From positions 682,001 to 746,000 of the forward strand of contig JPHH03000011.1 of the NCBI GenBank assembly GCA_000750105.3: a DNA stretch of 64,000 nucleotides, in the 5' to 3' direction. The position numbers and the translations under genes are program-made. Shown in pieces: positions 10,956 to 22,032 of this stretch. This DNA is from Tolypocladium sp. Sup5 PDA-1. Lineage: Eukaryota; Ascomycota; Sordariomycetes; Hypocreales; Ophiocordycipitaceae. Below the pieces are notes generated by a model. It was not told where the DNA came from. It saw only the letters and a list, made by a program, of their open reading frames with translations, and did not search any database. The first letter of the stretch is position 1. Each line of letters begins with the position of its first letter.

Positions 10956-11433
10956 CTAGTTGGCGTTGCCGCCCTCCGCGGGGTTGTTAGCCGGTTCTCC
11001 CTGTCCCGTCTTGGCCGGCTCGGCCTGCTGCGTCGTACTCGGAGCCGGGCCGCCTGGCTGTATCTGGGTCGTCTTGGGCTTGCCACCCTTGCCACCCTTG
11101 CCCTTCTTGGCAGTACAGGCAAGTACCTGCTCCACTGTCACCTTGTTGTCTGCTCCTTTCGGAGCATTGTTAAGGCAATCGACCAGCTTCTGGGCCCTCT
11201 CCTGCTTGTGCCCCTTCCCCTTTCGTCTCACAAGGGTAGTGGCGGCCGCCAGGTCGAAGTTGACAGCTACATCGTGGCCAGTAAGTTAGTAATCCTGTCT
11301 CGGGGTTGTAGGCGACGTTCTTCTTGATTGCATACATCGGTAATCCCCCGCTGCACCCACATCATTGGAGGGGGCGGCAGAGACGAGCATGGCCGAGGCG
11401 GCGATGCAGGCGAGAACCTCGATGAACTTCATG
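10956..11433 (-). pseudogene. Small secreted Lys/Gly-rich protein gene, apparently frame-broken
   Basis: A good signal peptide starts at ATG 11431-11433 (MKFIEVLACIAASAMLVSAA). Downstream the reading moves to a second frame (MYAIKKNVAYNPETGLLTY) and then a third (VAVNFDLAAATTLVRRKGKG) that runs on through VDCLNNAPKGADNKVTVEQV and a KGKGGKGGK stretch to a Pro/Gln-rich tail, stop TAG 10956-10958. No intron-sized GT..AG segment joins these pieces, so two small indels are the simplest reading. An unusual splice pattern or base errors remain possible. I recognise no family. Confidence 0.4.
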
Positions 11434-13125
11434 TTGAGTATGATTTAAGTATTCAAGTGTGGTAGAGTGAGCTGGGATAGGGATCTGCCCGAAAAAGTAT
11501 TTTGATGGCGAATAGAAAAGATAGGGGAGCACAGCTCTACTATAAGGCAAGAAGCAGTTGAGATCCTAAGTCACAGACTGGGGAGTAAAACAATAGGCGA
11601 TGAAGTAGAGTAGTAGCAAACTGTTGGAGAGATGCAGCCAGGCTTTATATACTGCTCTAGCCTCTGAGAATATCTGCACACTTGACTCGGATTCAAGTCC
11701 ATCTTGTTTCTGATCTCGGAGTACGCCGTAACTCTCTCTCTGCCTCGGGAGGCTGGATGCTGGCGGCACATCCCCAAGGTTGCCGATTTCTGATTCGTGA
11801 GCACAGCGGCCAGGGTCTGGGACCTGCCCAATTGGCGAGAATAGATTGATTGACGAAACATCAGATGCGGATTGACGAAGCTTAAGTCCACGCCAAGATG
11901 GATTGACGAAACGCTATTGGTACAAACGCGTATGCATTGTCGGGCCCAACTTGGAAGCTGTCATCGCAGAGCCGCCAGGTCCGGGGCGGGGATGCAATGG
12001 CGTGCCAGTCCATCTAGCCATGCTGGAAACGAAGCCTGTCGTCGTCCCTATGGACCCTGCCGTGTGTGGTTTTGAGTAGCGCTGCTGGGGAGATGCCTGT
12101 CTGTCCCATCAACGACGCCAGCGTGCGCTGCCGCATGCTGGAGTCATACAACTGGCTGAAGCGGCCGAATTTGATGTTCTTGAGTCGATGAGTTGAAACT
12201 GAAACTTGACGGCTGTCATGCGACAAGGCGGACTGAAGTCATGCGTCGTCGTAGGCCCCGTGTTTGCATTCGTCCTGTCCACATGTGGCAGCCACCAATA
12301 AATGAAAAAATGCATACGCACGCTTATCTGACTACACTAGTAAGTAGCATAGTGACAGCGAACCGTGCGAGCTTGTCAAGTCTCATGCAGAGCCAGCATC
12401 CGAGGCGTGAGCACTGGTGATGGCAGGCGAGCCCGCACTCGCCAGCGGCTTCACAAGCCCAAGTGCCGAAGCAGGAACTCTTTCGCAAGCCGTCGCCCCG
12501 GGACAAGCGTCGTGGCTTCAACCCACCAAGAAGCGGGGGGGCGATGCGCAGCAGGGCAGGCCAATGGCTGGATTGCGTGCGGCGAGGCGCCCCAGAGGCG
12601 TGCAGGAGAGCGAATGATGCGCTGGGCCGGGCCAGCCACTGGACCTGCTAGCAGATCATGGCCGGTCCCGTCGTTTGTTGAGCCCATTACGAATAACCGC
12701 GCAACGACCACAAGCCCCTCGTACCGAGTTACCGACCGTATCCGTACGAGTACGCAGGAACCGCACAGAGGGAGTTGTTGACACCCGCCCAGTCTCGACC
12801 CTCGAGCCGATCAGCGGAGAGCCAAAGTGGAACGCCCCGCTCGTCCAGCGGCTGTCCGTCCATCCATGGACGCGGCATTGTCATTCACTGGGCCCTGTGC
12901 GTGCCGCCGTGGCCGCCCCCTCACTCTGCCATCGCCAGATAAGAGCGCTGTTGCTACGGAGTACCACCAACAGTCGACCACCAAGAGCCGACGGTGAGCG
13001 GGTATAACCTCACGTCCTCGGCACCAGGGACCAGCCGCGCGCTCTCCGTTTTAACCTGCCCTCCTGCGTCCTCGGCCTCCCCTGCCAGACAGTGAGCGAG
13101 CGAGTGCTGCACAGCAATCAGCAAG
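11434..13125. other. Intergenic, promoter side of biotin synthase
   Basis: About 1.7 kb without a supportable gene; open frames on both strands overlap and lack domains. A GTACGAGTAC-type palindrome lies near 12740. The right end is the upstream region of the biotin synthase gene. Confidence 0.45.
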
Positions 13126-14477
13126 ATGAGGGCTCCCACAGTCGCCGGCCTGGCGTCGCTGCGATCCGCGGGGCGCCGCTCAACGGCCGCCGCCTTTCGA
13201 GCACCGTGGACGACGACGGCGCTCTCTCCGTCGAGTCCAGGTCCATTCGACCACATCCAGAGCCGCACGGGCGCGACGCTGGTTGACACCCCCACCGCCG
13301 CCCACGACCTGGCGCGTGGCGAGCTGCCCCCCGAGTCGCCCTCGAGGCAGGTCGAGGCCGGCAAGATCTTCCGCGATGCCGTCGCCGCCACGGGCCCGCG
13401 GCAGGACTGGACCCGTCGCGAGATATCCGCCATCTACTACCAGCCGCTGCTCGAGCTGGCCCATCAAGCCGTGAGTCCATCCCGCCGGGATCCCCCCCCC
13501 CAGACAGAGGGCGACGGCGCTGACCGAGATGCCCTCCCCCCCCCCAGAGCATCGTCCACCGCCGCTTCCACAGCCCCGGCGAGGTCCAGCTGTGCACGCT
13601 CATGAACATCAAGACGGGTGGCTGCACCGAGGACTGCTCCTACTGCGCGCAGGCGACCCGCTACCAAAAGGGCACCGGGCTCGAGGCCAAGCGCGTCGAG
13701 ACGGTCGAGTCGGTGCTCGAGGCCGCGCGCAAGGCCCGCGACAACGGCAGCACGCGCTTCTGCATGGGCGCGGCGTGGCGCGACATGCGCGGCCGCAAGA
13801 ACAGCCTCAAGAACATCACCGAGATGATCAAGGGCGTGCGCGAGCTCGGCATGGAGGCCTGCGTCACGCTCGGCATGATCGACGACGGCCAGGCCCGGCA
13901 GCTCAAGGAGGCGGGCCTGACGGCCTACAACCACAACGTCGACACGAGCCGCGAGTTCTACCCGTCCGTCATCACCACGCGCACCTACGACGAGCGCCTG
14001 CAGACGCTGAGCCACGTGCGCGACGCCGGCATCAACGTCTGCTCCGGCGGCATCCTCGGCCTCGGCGAGACCTCCGAGGACCGCGTCGGCCTGCTGCACA
14101 CCGTCTCGACCCTGCCCACGCACCCGGAGAGCTTCCCCGTCAACGCCCTCGTGCCCATCAAGGGGACGCCGCTGGGCGACACGACGCCCGTGGCCTTTAC
14201 GAGCATGCTGCGCACCATCGCCACGGCGCGCATCCTCATGCCCGCCACCATCATCCGCATCGCCGCCGGCCGCAAGGCCATGGCCGAGGAGAAGCAGGCC
14301 ATGTGCTTCATGGCCGGCGCCAACGCCATCTTCACGGGCGAGAAGATGCTGACGACGGACTGCAACGGCTGGGACGAGGACAGCGCCATGTTTGGCCGCT
14401 GGGGGCTGTCGCCGATGAAGAGCTTCGACAAGACGCCGGTGCAGGGCGCCGGCGACGTCGACGCGGCCGGCCGGTAG
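13126..14477 (+). CDS. BIO2: Biotin synthase
   Basis: Exons 13126-13470 and 13548-14477 (intron 77 nt, GTGAGT donor, polypyrimidine tract and CCCCAG acceptor) give 424 aa. The enzyme inserts sulfur into dethiobiotin to make biotin, using a radical-SAM [4Fe-4S] cluster and a [2Fe-2S] cluster. The CxxxCxxC motif is C141/C145/C148 (GGCTEDCSYC); further conserved blocks are FCMGAAWR, YNHNVDTS, CSGGILGLGE and IIRIAAGR, the last carrying the Arg ligand of the [2Fe-2S] cluster. The N-terminus (MRAPTVAGLASLRSAGRRS) is basic and hydroxylated, as expected for mitochondrial import. It is the first gene of a three-gene biotin cluster and is convergent with the KAPA synthase gene, 88 bp away. All catalytic residues seem intact. 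Confidence 0.96.
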
Positions 14478-14565
14478 TTTAGGTACACGAGGTAGCAAAA
14501 GAATCATTCAAGTTTCCAGGCACGTGCTGCGTAGGGTACGCACTTGAGCATCCAGCGTCTTCTAT

Positions 14566-16018
14566 TCATAGTTTACTTGGTTGCCGCGGGGGGGCCTCGC
14601 CCGCCGCCCCTGGATCTGTTGCTGCCGCCGTCTCGCTCTCGCTCTCGCCCTCGCCCTCGCCCTCGCCCTCTGCCAGTCGCCCGCACACCCATTGCTCTAT
14701 CGCCCTGCACAGGCCCTGTACCTCTTCCACCGTGTTCCCGGCATGCAAGCACAGCCTGACCCTGTCCGCGCCGGCGGGCACCGTCGGCGCCACAATCGGC
14801 CGCACCATGAAGCCCCTCCGCTGGCAGTGCTGCGCCAGGCTCCGCGCGCGGGCCGTGAAGAGCGGCACGATGGGCGACGCGGGCCGGCCGGCGCTGATGC
14901 GGAGGACGCGCGGCGGCGGCCGGCGGCGGGCGCAGAGCGAGGCGAGGAGGCGGTGCGCGTGCCGCGTGAGGGCGTCGAGGTGCGCGAGGTGCGGCGCGGC
15001 CAGCCCGCTGTCGAGGTACTCGTACGCGGTCTGGATGCCGGCGAGCAGGGGGAAGCCCATGGCCGTGGTGTAGATGAGGCTGCGGGCGTAGTTGATGAGG
15101 TACGCGCGCGTGGTGGGCGAGCAGAGGACGATGGCTGTGGGCGGCGTGAGCACATGTACGTGGAGGCTATCATGACACGAATGCGGTAGACTCACCTCCC
15201 GCGCAGCCCATTGCTTTGCCAAACGTGTGCACCCGCGCCCACACGCGATCCTCCAGTCCCAGGTGGCAGACGAGGCCGCGGCCGCGCTCGCCGAGCCAGC
15301 CCGTCGAGTGCGCCTCGTCGACGACGATGCAGCCGTTGCCGCGAGGCAGCCGGGCGTCGACGCAGTCGGCAATCTCCCTGAGCGGCGCCAGGTCGCCGTC
15401 CATGCTGTACACGCTCTCGACCGCGACGAAGACGCTGGCCGCGCCGGTCCTGAACCTGCCGCCCTCGTCTCCCCGCGTCAGCTCCGCCAGGACCTCGTCA
15501 AGGCTCCCGGCCGCCCCGGTGCCCGCCGCCGGCGCCGCCGGCCCGGGCTCGCGCCGCACGCGGTTGTGCGCAAACGGCACCGTCCGCGCCCGGCCCAGCC
15601 GCATGCCGTCGTGCACGCTCGCATGGATCAGCTCGTCGTAGACGACCACGTCGCCGGGCTGCGGCGCGCAGCCGAAGAGCCCCGTGTTGGCCTCGAAGCC
15701 CGAGTTGAAGAGCAGGCCGGCGGGCGCCCCGTGGAAGGCCGCGACGGTGGCCTCGAGCGCCTCGGCCGCCGCGGTGTTGCCGTCGAGGAGCCGGGAGCCC
15801 CCGGAGCCGAGCGAGAAGCCGTGGCGGGAGGACTGCTGCAGGCGGGCGAGGTAGGCGGTCCGGATGTCCGGGTTCGCCGCGAAGGAGAGGTAGCCGTTGG
15901 AGGAGAAGTCGACGAGGCCGGGGGCCGGGAGGGTACGGCGGCGGAGGCGGCCCTGCGCGCCGCGGCGGGCGAGCAGAGACGCGTATACGTCGTCTAGACG
16001 GTTTGCCATGTGTGCCAT
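14566..16018 (-). CDS. bioF: 7-keto-8-aminopelargonate (KAPA) synthase, peroxisomal type
   Basis: Exons 15196-16018 and 14566-15134 (intron 61 nt, GTGAGT/CACAG) give 463 aa. This PLP enzyme of the alpha-oxoamine synthase family condenses a pimeloyl thioester with L-alanine to KAPA, the first committed step of biotin synthesis. Visible hallmarks are VDFSSNGYLSF, GSGGSRLLDGN, the cofactor Asp in VVDEAHSTGWLG and the Schiff-base Lys K268 in TFGKAMG. The C-terminus is PSKL, a canonical PTS1 peroxisome signal; peroxisomal KAPA synthase is known in Aspergillus. Before it lies a low-complexity GE/SE tract encoded by hexamer repeats at 14636-14669. The gene is convergent with BIO2 and divergent from the bioDA gene, with 527 bp between the starts. 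Confidence 0.95.
14636..14669 (+). repeat. Hexamer tract coding for the GE/SE tail of KAPA synthase
   Basis: Alternating CTCTCG and CCCTCG-type hexamers on the + strand encode, on the - strand, an EGEG then ESES stretch close to the C-terminus of KAPA synthase. Such a tract is prone to length variation and may act as a flexible linker presenting the SKL signal. Confidence 0.7.
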
Positions 16019-16545
16019 GGTGCCGACGTCGCCGATTGATGCATTATCCCTATATCTGGGACGTCGGGGCCGCCTACAGGTACGATGCTTGGATGCGTCG
16101 AGCTCACAGGCTAGGCTATAGATATGGATTCGAGTGTCACCCCAGATTCAACGCTGTGGTCGGCAGCTGCAGCAGCTAGCGGCGGTTCCTGCAGGGACTC
16201 GACTCGCTGGCATTGGTCGGCTGGGCCTGTCGCGTCAATGGCGTAGTGGAAAATGCCTCTCAGCGACGTCCACGGTCCGCCGTTGGGCCTCGTCGGCTCA
16301 GTGGCGCGGCTTAGGAGCGGCTGGTTGAGCCTCGGTTGGGGGAGCCGAAGCTCCGAAACTCCATGACATGGACGGCTGCGACAACCGCGTGGGTCCCAAC
16401 AAAACATTGGATCCATCCATGATGCAGCTGCCGCGTCCGATCCATGTGCCGGCTGGAGCTATTATAACACCGCAGCCGCACGCCCCAATCCGCCCGGCAG
16501 AGCCTCCATCCAGCTTCTGAACCCGGGGAACCGCAGCGCGCAGCC
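16019..16545. promoter_or_regulatory. Shared divergent promoter region of KAPA synthase and bioDA
   Basis: The 527 bp between the two ATGs must hold both promoters. A TATTATAA element lies around 16458-16466 and a CCAAT on the + strand near 16483, both suitably placed for the bioDA start at 16546. Co-regulation of the two genes from this region is an inference; I see no recognised biotin-responsive site. Confidence 0.45.
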
Positions 16546-19186
16546 ATGAAGTCGCCCTTGGCCTCGCTGCTCTGGCGCTCGCTCCGCGCGTACCAGGTCT
16601 TCGGCGCCAACACCGACGTGGGCAAGACCGTCTTCACGACGCTGCTCGGCAGGACGGCCAGGAAGCTGTGGAGGGACGAGCGCGTGGCCTTTTTGAAGCC
16701 CGTGTCGACGGGGCCCGCGCACGAGGCTGATGATCGGTGTAAGCCAGGCTGCCAGCATGTCCCCGACGTAGACTAGGTAGTTGACCAGAATACAGATGAG
16801 AGCCCTTTTATGCCTAGTTGGATGTTCATCGAAGGAAGTTTGCTTACCACTTCTCCACGCATTGAAGCCACATCCATCGATTCGCCGAGGGTGTCTCGCA
16901 CAAGACGCTGTTCCAGTACGACATTCCCGTGAGCCCGCACGCTGCCGCGCAGGCATCTGGAAGGGTAAGTCGAGCCCGGCCGTCGCAAACCCACGCGCAC
17001 ATCTTCCCTGACAATGCCTTCAAGCCGGTCCCCTCGGATGACGCCCTGTTGGCCCAATGCCGCGACTTTGCAGCCGAGTGCGCCGCCCAGGGAAAGGGGT
17101 GGCTGTTCCTCGAGACCGCCGGCGGCGTCCACTCGCCCGGCCCGTCTGGGACGACGCAGGCGGATCTGTACATCCCGCTGCGCGCTCCCACGGTTCTCGT
17201 CGGGGACTCCCGCCTCGGTGGTATTTCCCAAACGATATCCGCCTTTGAGTCGCTCCGGCTGCGTGGCTATGACGTCGAGTCGGTGCTGCTCTTCCGGGAC
17301 GCCACGTACCAAAACTTTCTCTACCTCGCCGACTACTTCGAGAAGCACAATGGCGTTCCCGTCACGAGCATCGCCCAGCCGCCCGAGCGAAGCGAGGATG
17401 CTGAGCGGGACGCCGACGCCATGTCCGAGTACTATGGCCGGAGGGACTGCGAGGAGGTCACCGGCCAGGTCCTCGAGCATCTCGACCGCCGCCACGGCGA
17501 GCGCGTCTCTTCTCTCGAGTCGCTGGCCGCGAGGGCGCATCGGCACATCTGGTATCCGTTCACGCAGCAGAGCCTGCTCGGCCCCAAGGACATCATGACC
17601 ATCGACTCCGCCCACGGGGACTACTTCCAGACCCTCGCGCCGCCAGCCCCAAACGCCGCCCAAGACGAGCCGCTCCTGCGGTCCTCCTTTGACGGATCCG
17701 CCTCGTGGTGGACGCAGGGCCTCGGCCACTCCAACCCGCAGCTCACGCTCGCCGCCGCGTACGCGGCCGGCCGCTACGGGCACGTCATGTTCGCCGGGAC
17801 CGTCCACGAGCCCGCCATGGCGCTGGCGGAGACGCTGCTCCGGGGCATGCGCAACCCGCGGATGAGCCGCGTCTTCTACTCGGACAACGGGAGCACCGGC
17901 ATCGAGGCCGCCGTCAAGATGGGCCTGCGGGCCGCGCGGCTGCGGTACGGCTGGGGCACGGGCGACGGGCTCGGGGTGCTGGGCCTCAAGGGCGGGTACC
18001 ACGGCGACACCATGGGTGCCATGGACTGCGCGGAGCCCGGTCTGTACAACGAGAAGATCGAGTGGTACGAGGGCAAGGGGTACTGGTTCGACTACCCGAC
18101 CGTGCTGTGCTCGGACGGGAAGTGGTCGGTCACCGTCAACGAAGGGTTAGCCGAGGACCTTGGCCCCGGCTCGGGGTACGGATCGCTGCACGACATCTTT
18201 GACGTGGAAGCCAGGGAGCAGCGCGGGGAGCATCGCCGGTACGAGACGTACATCACAGACACCCTGAAGCGCCTGCGGCAGCAGGGCCGCAAGTTTGGCG
18301 CCCTCATTCTCGAGCCCATTGTGCTCGGCGCCGGAGGCATGGAGCTTGTGTAAGTGACGGGCTGTGAGACCCGAGGCGCCCTCTGAGGGTGACGACGCTG
18401 ACCGGCAGTGACAGTGACCCATTGTTCCAGCGTACGCTCGTCAACGTCGTACGCCAATCGCCGCACCTCTTCAGCGCGTCGGGTAGCGCGCCCAAGGACG
18501 CCAAGGACTGGAGCGGCCTGCCCGTCGTCTTCGACGAAGTCTTCACGGGCCTGTATCGCCTCGGCCGCTTCACGCCGTCGTCGTTCCTCGGCGTCCACCC
18601 GGACATCTCGGTGCACGCGAAGCTCCTCACCGGCGGCCTGGTGCCGCTCTGCACGACGCTGGCCTCGGAGCACATCTTCGACGTCTTCAGCAGCAGCGAC
18701 AAGACCGACGCGCTGCTCCACGGCCACAGCTACACGGCGCACCCCGTCGGCTGCCAGGTCGCGCTCGAGTCCGTCCGCGAGATGCAGGCCATGGAGCGGC
18801 GCGGCGACTGGGCGTGGGCGAGGGCGCAGGGCTGGAGGGACTCTTCTGACGAGGAGGGCGCTGGCAGCCGAGATGTTTGGTCGTCGTGGCCGCGCGGGTT
18901 CGTCGAGGAGCTGTCGCGGCGGACGGACCGCGTGGCGGGGGCGTGGGCGCTCGGCAGCGTCCTGGCGATTCACCTGAAGGATGCCGCCGGCGCAGGGTAC
19001 AGCAGCAACGCGGCGGTTGGGCTCCGCGAGGCTCTCGGCCAGGGCAGGGAGGCTGGCGCTGGGGGGCCGTGGAACGTCCACGCCAGGGTCCTGGGCAACG
19101 TCCTGTACGTCATGGCCAGCCAGACGACGTCGGAGACGAGCATCGGGCAGATTACAGACTTGCTCAGGGAGAGCCTGGCCGCGTAG
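16546..19186 (+). CDS. bioDA: Bifunctional dethiobiotin synthetase / DAPA aminotransferase
   Basis: Exons 16546-16736, 16868-16964, 17025-18349 and 18415-19186 give 794 aa; introns are 131, 60 and 65 nt. The N-terminal dethiobiotin synthetase (BioD) has its P-loop at residues 20-28 (GANTDVGKT) and FLETAGGVHSP, GDSRLGGI later. The C-terminal class III aminotransferase (BioA), from about residue 260, shows RAHRHIWYPFTQQ, VMFAGTVHEPA, YSDNGSTGIEAAVKM, KGGYHGDTMGAMD, FDEVFTGLYRLG and the PLP Lys K607 (SVHAKLLTGG). The enzyme transfers an amino group from SAM to KAPA and then closes the ureido ring. The fused arrangement is the usual fungal and plant form and the length is normal. The second intron has no stop and is a multiple of three, so retention would add 20 residues. 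Likely mitochondrial, but no strong presequence is seen. Confidence 0.95.
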
Positions 19187-20401
19187 ATGGACCGGTGGGT
19201 GCAAGGGTACAATACATGAAAGTGTACTCTTTCTAGGTTGGCCGTCTGTGCTTGCAGGCATCAATTATGAGGACAATGCTAGAACTAGGCCTCAAGATGT
19301 TTGGGACATACTAGTCATAGCTACCTACACGCAGCGGTTCGTTCGATCTTGTGGTCCACCGTGTGCTCAGAGTCTTTTGACGCAGCCTTCTCGATAAACG
19401 CTCCCCAGACTTCCGAAACACAAAGCGAAATCGTAAACTCAAAGCAACACCGCCTTCATTGTCATTTCCACGCGCTGCGTACGAGCGAGTTCATTATGAT
19501 GACCGCTTCGTCACTGTACTGGCACCGTTTCCCCATTAATGCGTAATTCCCCTGCCCACGAGGGCCATGGGGCATGAACGACAACCTGACAGACTCTGCG
19601 TCCGCGTCGAGCGACCAGAAATTCTCCTTATTGTCTGACTCGGAGTGCCCATCGAGAACAAGTTGGAGGTACCACAATTCCTGGACAAGTGGCGAGTCAC
19701 CTTCCAGATCTTTGAAGGAGACCTATTCGTGGTCTAATAGTCGCCCAACTTCCAAATTCCTCCAGTCTCGGCCTCGTCCCAGAATTTCAAGATTCAAACG
19801 CGGTGGACTAAGCTCCTTTGACACCCTCAACACTAACGATTAACGTTGCTGTTCCTTGCTATTCATGCCGTCCCTTGCTATTCTTGCCGTCCCTTGCTAT
19901 TCCTTGCTGATTCTTTCTATTCGTGCCGTTTCTGTCACTATTGCTGCAAGCCATGTCAAAATTCTACAAGGCCGACGTATTGCATGTCGCTCTGCCAACA
20001 TGACGGTGAATGCTCGTCACTGCAGCAGTTGTGGAATGGGTTCAGTCACAGTGAGTAGTCGCTGACCCTGCATTTGGTCCGTGTTCAGAGCTTTGCCAGC
20101 CCCCCTTTCCTGAACCGCGTTTTCACTGCCAGACTAGTTCAGTGAACAAAGTTGTTCAACCTGCCCCTGTGTAGCTATTCACCGCCAGCCACAAAGGACA
20201 GAGACACAAAACTGTGCTGCTCAAAGCACCCCTCCCCAACTCCTTGCAACACTTAAAGCCGAGTTCGTACCGGCGACAAAGTGCACGCAGAGGGTTCACA
20301 CCAGCTTGCACAGCGGTGTCTGACAAGAGCGGAATATATCGTCCTTTGTTCCGGTGGCACGACTTTCTATTCGGGGAGGCCGTTGACAGAGGAAGAACAC
20401 G
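19187..20401. other. Intergenic with a short degenerate tandem repeat
   Basis: No gene seen over 1.2 kb. At about 19852-19935 a pyrimidine-rich unit of roughly 18-19 bp (CCTTGCTATTCNTGCCGT type) is repeated three to four times with drift. Confidence 0.5.
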
Positions 20402-21031
20402 ATGGATATTTTCAACTTTCTCAGAGACGGTTAGTTTCCCTGGAGCACTTGACTGTCGACGCTCTTCGACTTTCTCTTCGTTAACGTTTCTTACGCCAAC
20501 ATGAGCACCACTCTAGGTTACCGCTTTGCCGCGAGCTCCATGCTCGGTCTTCTCGCGCCCTCGTTCGAAAGTCGCCAAGAGAACATGCCTGGAAGATGCG
20601 CCCAGCTTCTGGAGACGGGAGTACCGACCGTCCCGATGCCGACAACTTCTTCGCGCGACTACGCCACCGCCGCCGCAAGATCGAGCCTGCTGTGGGCGTG
20701 GGACGGCCTCAAAGGCGCTACGCGACTCATCGGCGACGCGTACGCGGCAACGAACAACGCCATCTCGACGACGATGGGCCTCTCTGTGGCGTCGATGGGC
20801 GAGGAGCCACCGCTCTCCGACGAAGACTGCGAGTTCATCGCGGATCCGGATGCGGAGGAAATGGACCGGCTGAATGACTGTTTCCTCCCGTCCGTGCTGG
20901 ACATGCCCGGATACCGTCGTGTCGCCGTTGATGGCTCCGAGGAATATTCTGTGGCGGAGAAGACGCGGGAGGACGAGCAGTGTCTCGAGGATGGTAGAGG
21001 CTGGGAGTCGGTTCGGGGGAGACTCTCTTGA
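20402..21031 (+). CDS. Hypothetical protein, 180 aa
   Basis: Model: exons 20402-20429 and 20517-21031, intron 87 nt (GTTAGT donor, CTCTAG acceptor). This gives a start MDIFNFLRDGGYRFAASSML that joins in frame; the fallback is a single exon from ATG 20501. The protein has a hydrophobic N-terminal stretch (SSMLGLLAPSF), a small middle region (ATRLIGDAYAATNNAIST) and an acidic C-terminal half (DEDCEFIADPDAEEMDRLND). No domain is recognised. Codon usage matches the flanking real genes, and the competing frames are shorter and more repetitive. The two-exon start is a reasoned guess. Confidence 0.5.
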
Positions 21032-22032
21032 AATTTTGATTCGTTATACATCCCTTCGCAGACAGGCTGCAGTTGCCATCAGTTGGTCATACCGATTGAC
21101 GAGAACCAGCTCTCTTGACCCTGAACTGTTTCTGCCCGAGCGGCGTGACGGACGGCTTCGGTGAGCCCGAATAAAGGCTTTGACTGTGACCTCGGCATTT
21201 CCCGAAGTGTCTGCCGTGATACTATGGCGTGGGAACGTGATATGCAGCCTACATTAGCTGCAGAGAGCCATCAATGAGTGAGGAGCACGCCTACAGCTTC
21301 GATCACGCAGATGACCCCTGTTGCTGCGTCCCTCGCGACACGACGACATGACACGCAAGACGATGCAGCCCAAGTGCCGCATCTTATTTCCGCTCCTTAG
21401 CCCGTGCCTGGCGTGTGGTACCGCATCGTCGGCGTCGAGTGACAGGCGTACACGGATCCAAGTCTGGCTGCCGACTCCCAGTCCCGAGCCCGTCATCGGC
21501 CTTGGTTTCCTTCTCGTCAGCCGTCTTCCCCGCGTTTTCGAGTGCGCCGTGGGCTCGCACAGGGAGACACGGGGCTGACCCGGCATCCATTGCCGACCTT
21601 GTGGCCGTCGCGATGTCCTTAGCCGGGACGGGCTGCGCTGCAATTGGTGAGCGGACGGCGAACGTCCTGCTCGTACAAGCCGACCCTTGGACCGAGCTGG
21701 AACTATTGATGAAACGGAAAGGCCGTTGCGGGGTAAATTATAATAAGCTTGGTAGAGGGTAAAGAGGTTGCAGCGAGACGTGGATGGAGTCGATGGACGT
21801 CTGTCATCAGTCGCATTGGGCCGAGTATTTTAGCCAGGGCTCCCCTGAAGGGTTTTCGCCAAAACGGGACCTACGTGCCTTACGGCCACGAATGAGACGC
21901 TGCCCTTTGTCAGAACTCTGTTGGCCCGTCTAAGCTTATACCTTGCTTGTTGCTTTGACTTCATCGCTTTTCAGACATAAGGTATAGCGCCGATTCCTGA
22001 ACCAGTCTGTGCGGAAGCCGCACATCATAGCG
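21032..22032. other. Intergenic upstream of CYP53
   Basis: About 1 kb with no supported gene; holds the CYP53 promoter. A frame at 21254-21643 on the - strand overlaps open frames on the + strand and has no domain. Confidence 0.45.

Noticed and set aside
13464..14507. 347-codon antisense frame over biotin synthase
   Set aside because: Mirror of a GC3-rich coding exon; no homology.
16773..18002. 409-codon antisense frame over bioDA
   Set aside because: Shadow of the aminotransferase exon.
18092..19264. 390-codon antisense frame over bioDA
   Set aside because: Shadow of real coding sequence; Arg/Val-rich with no family features.
22009..22032. Upstream extension of the CYP53 start
   Set aside because: The longer frame begins at GTG; the ATG at 22033 gives a normal membrane anchor.
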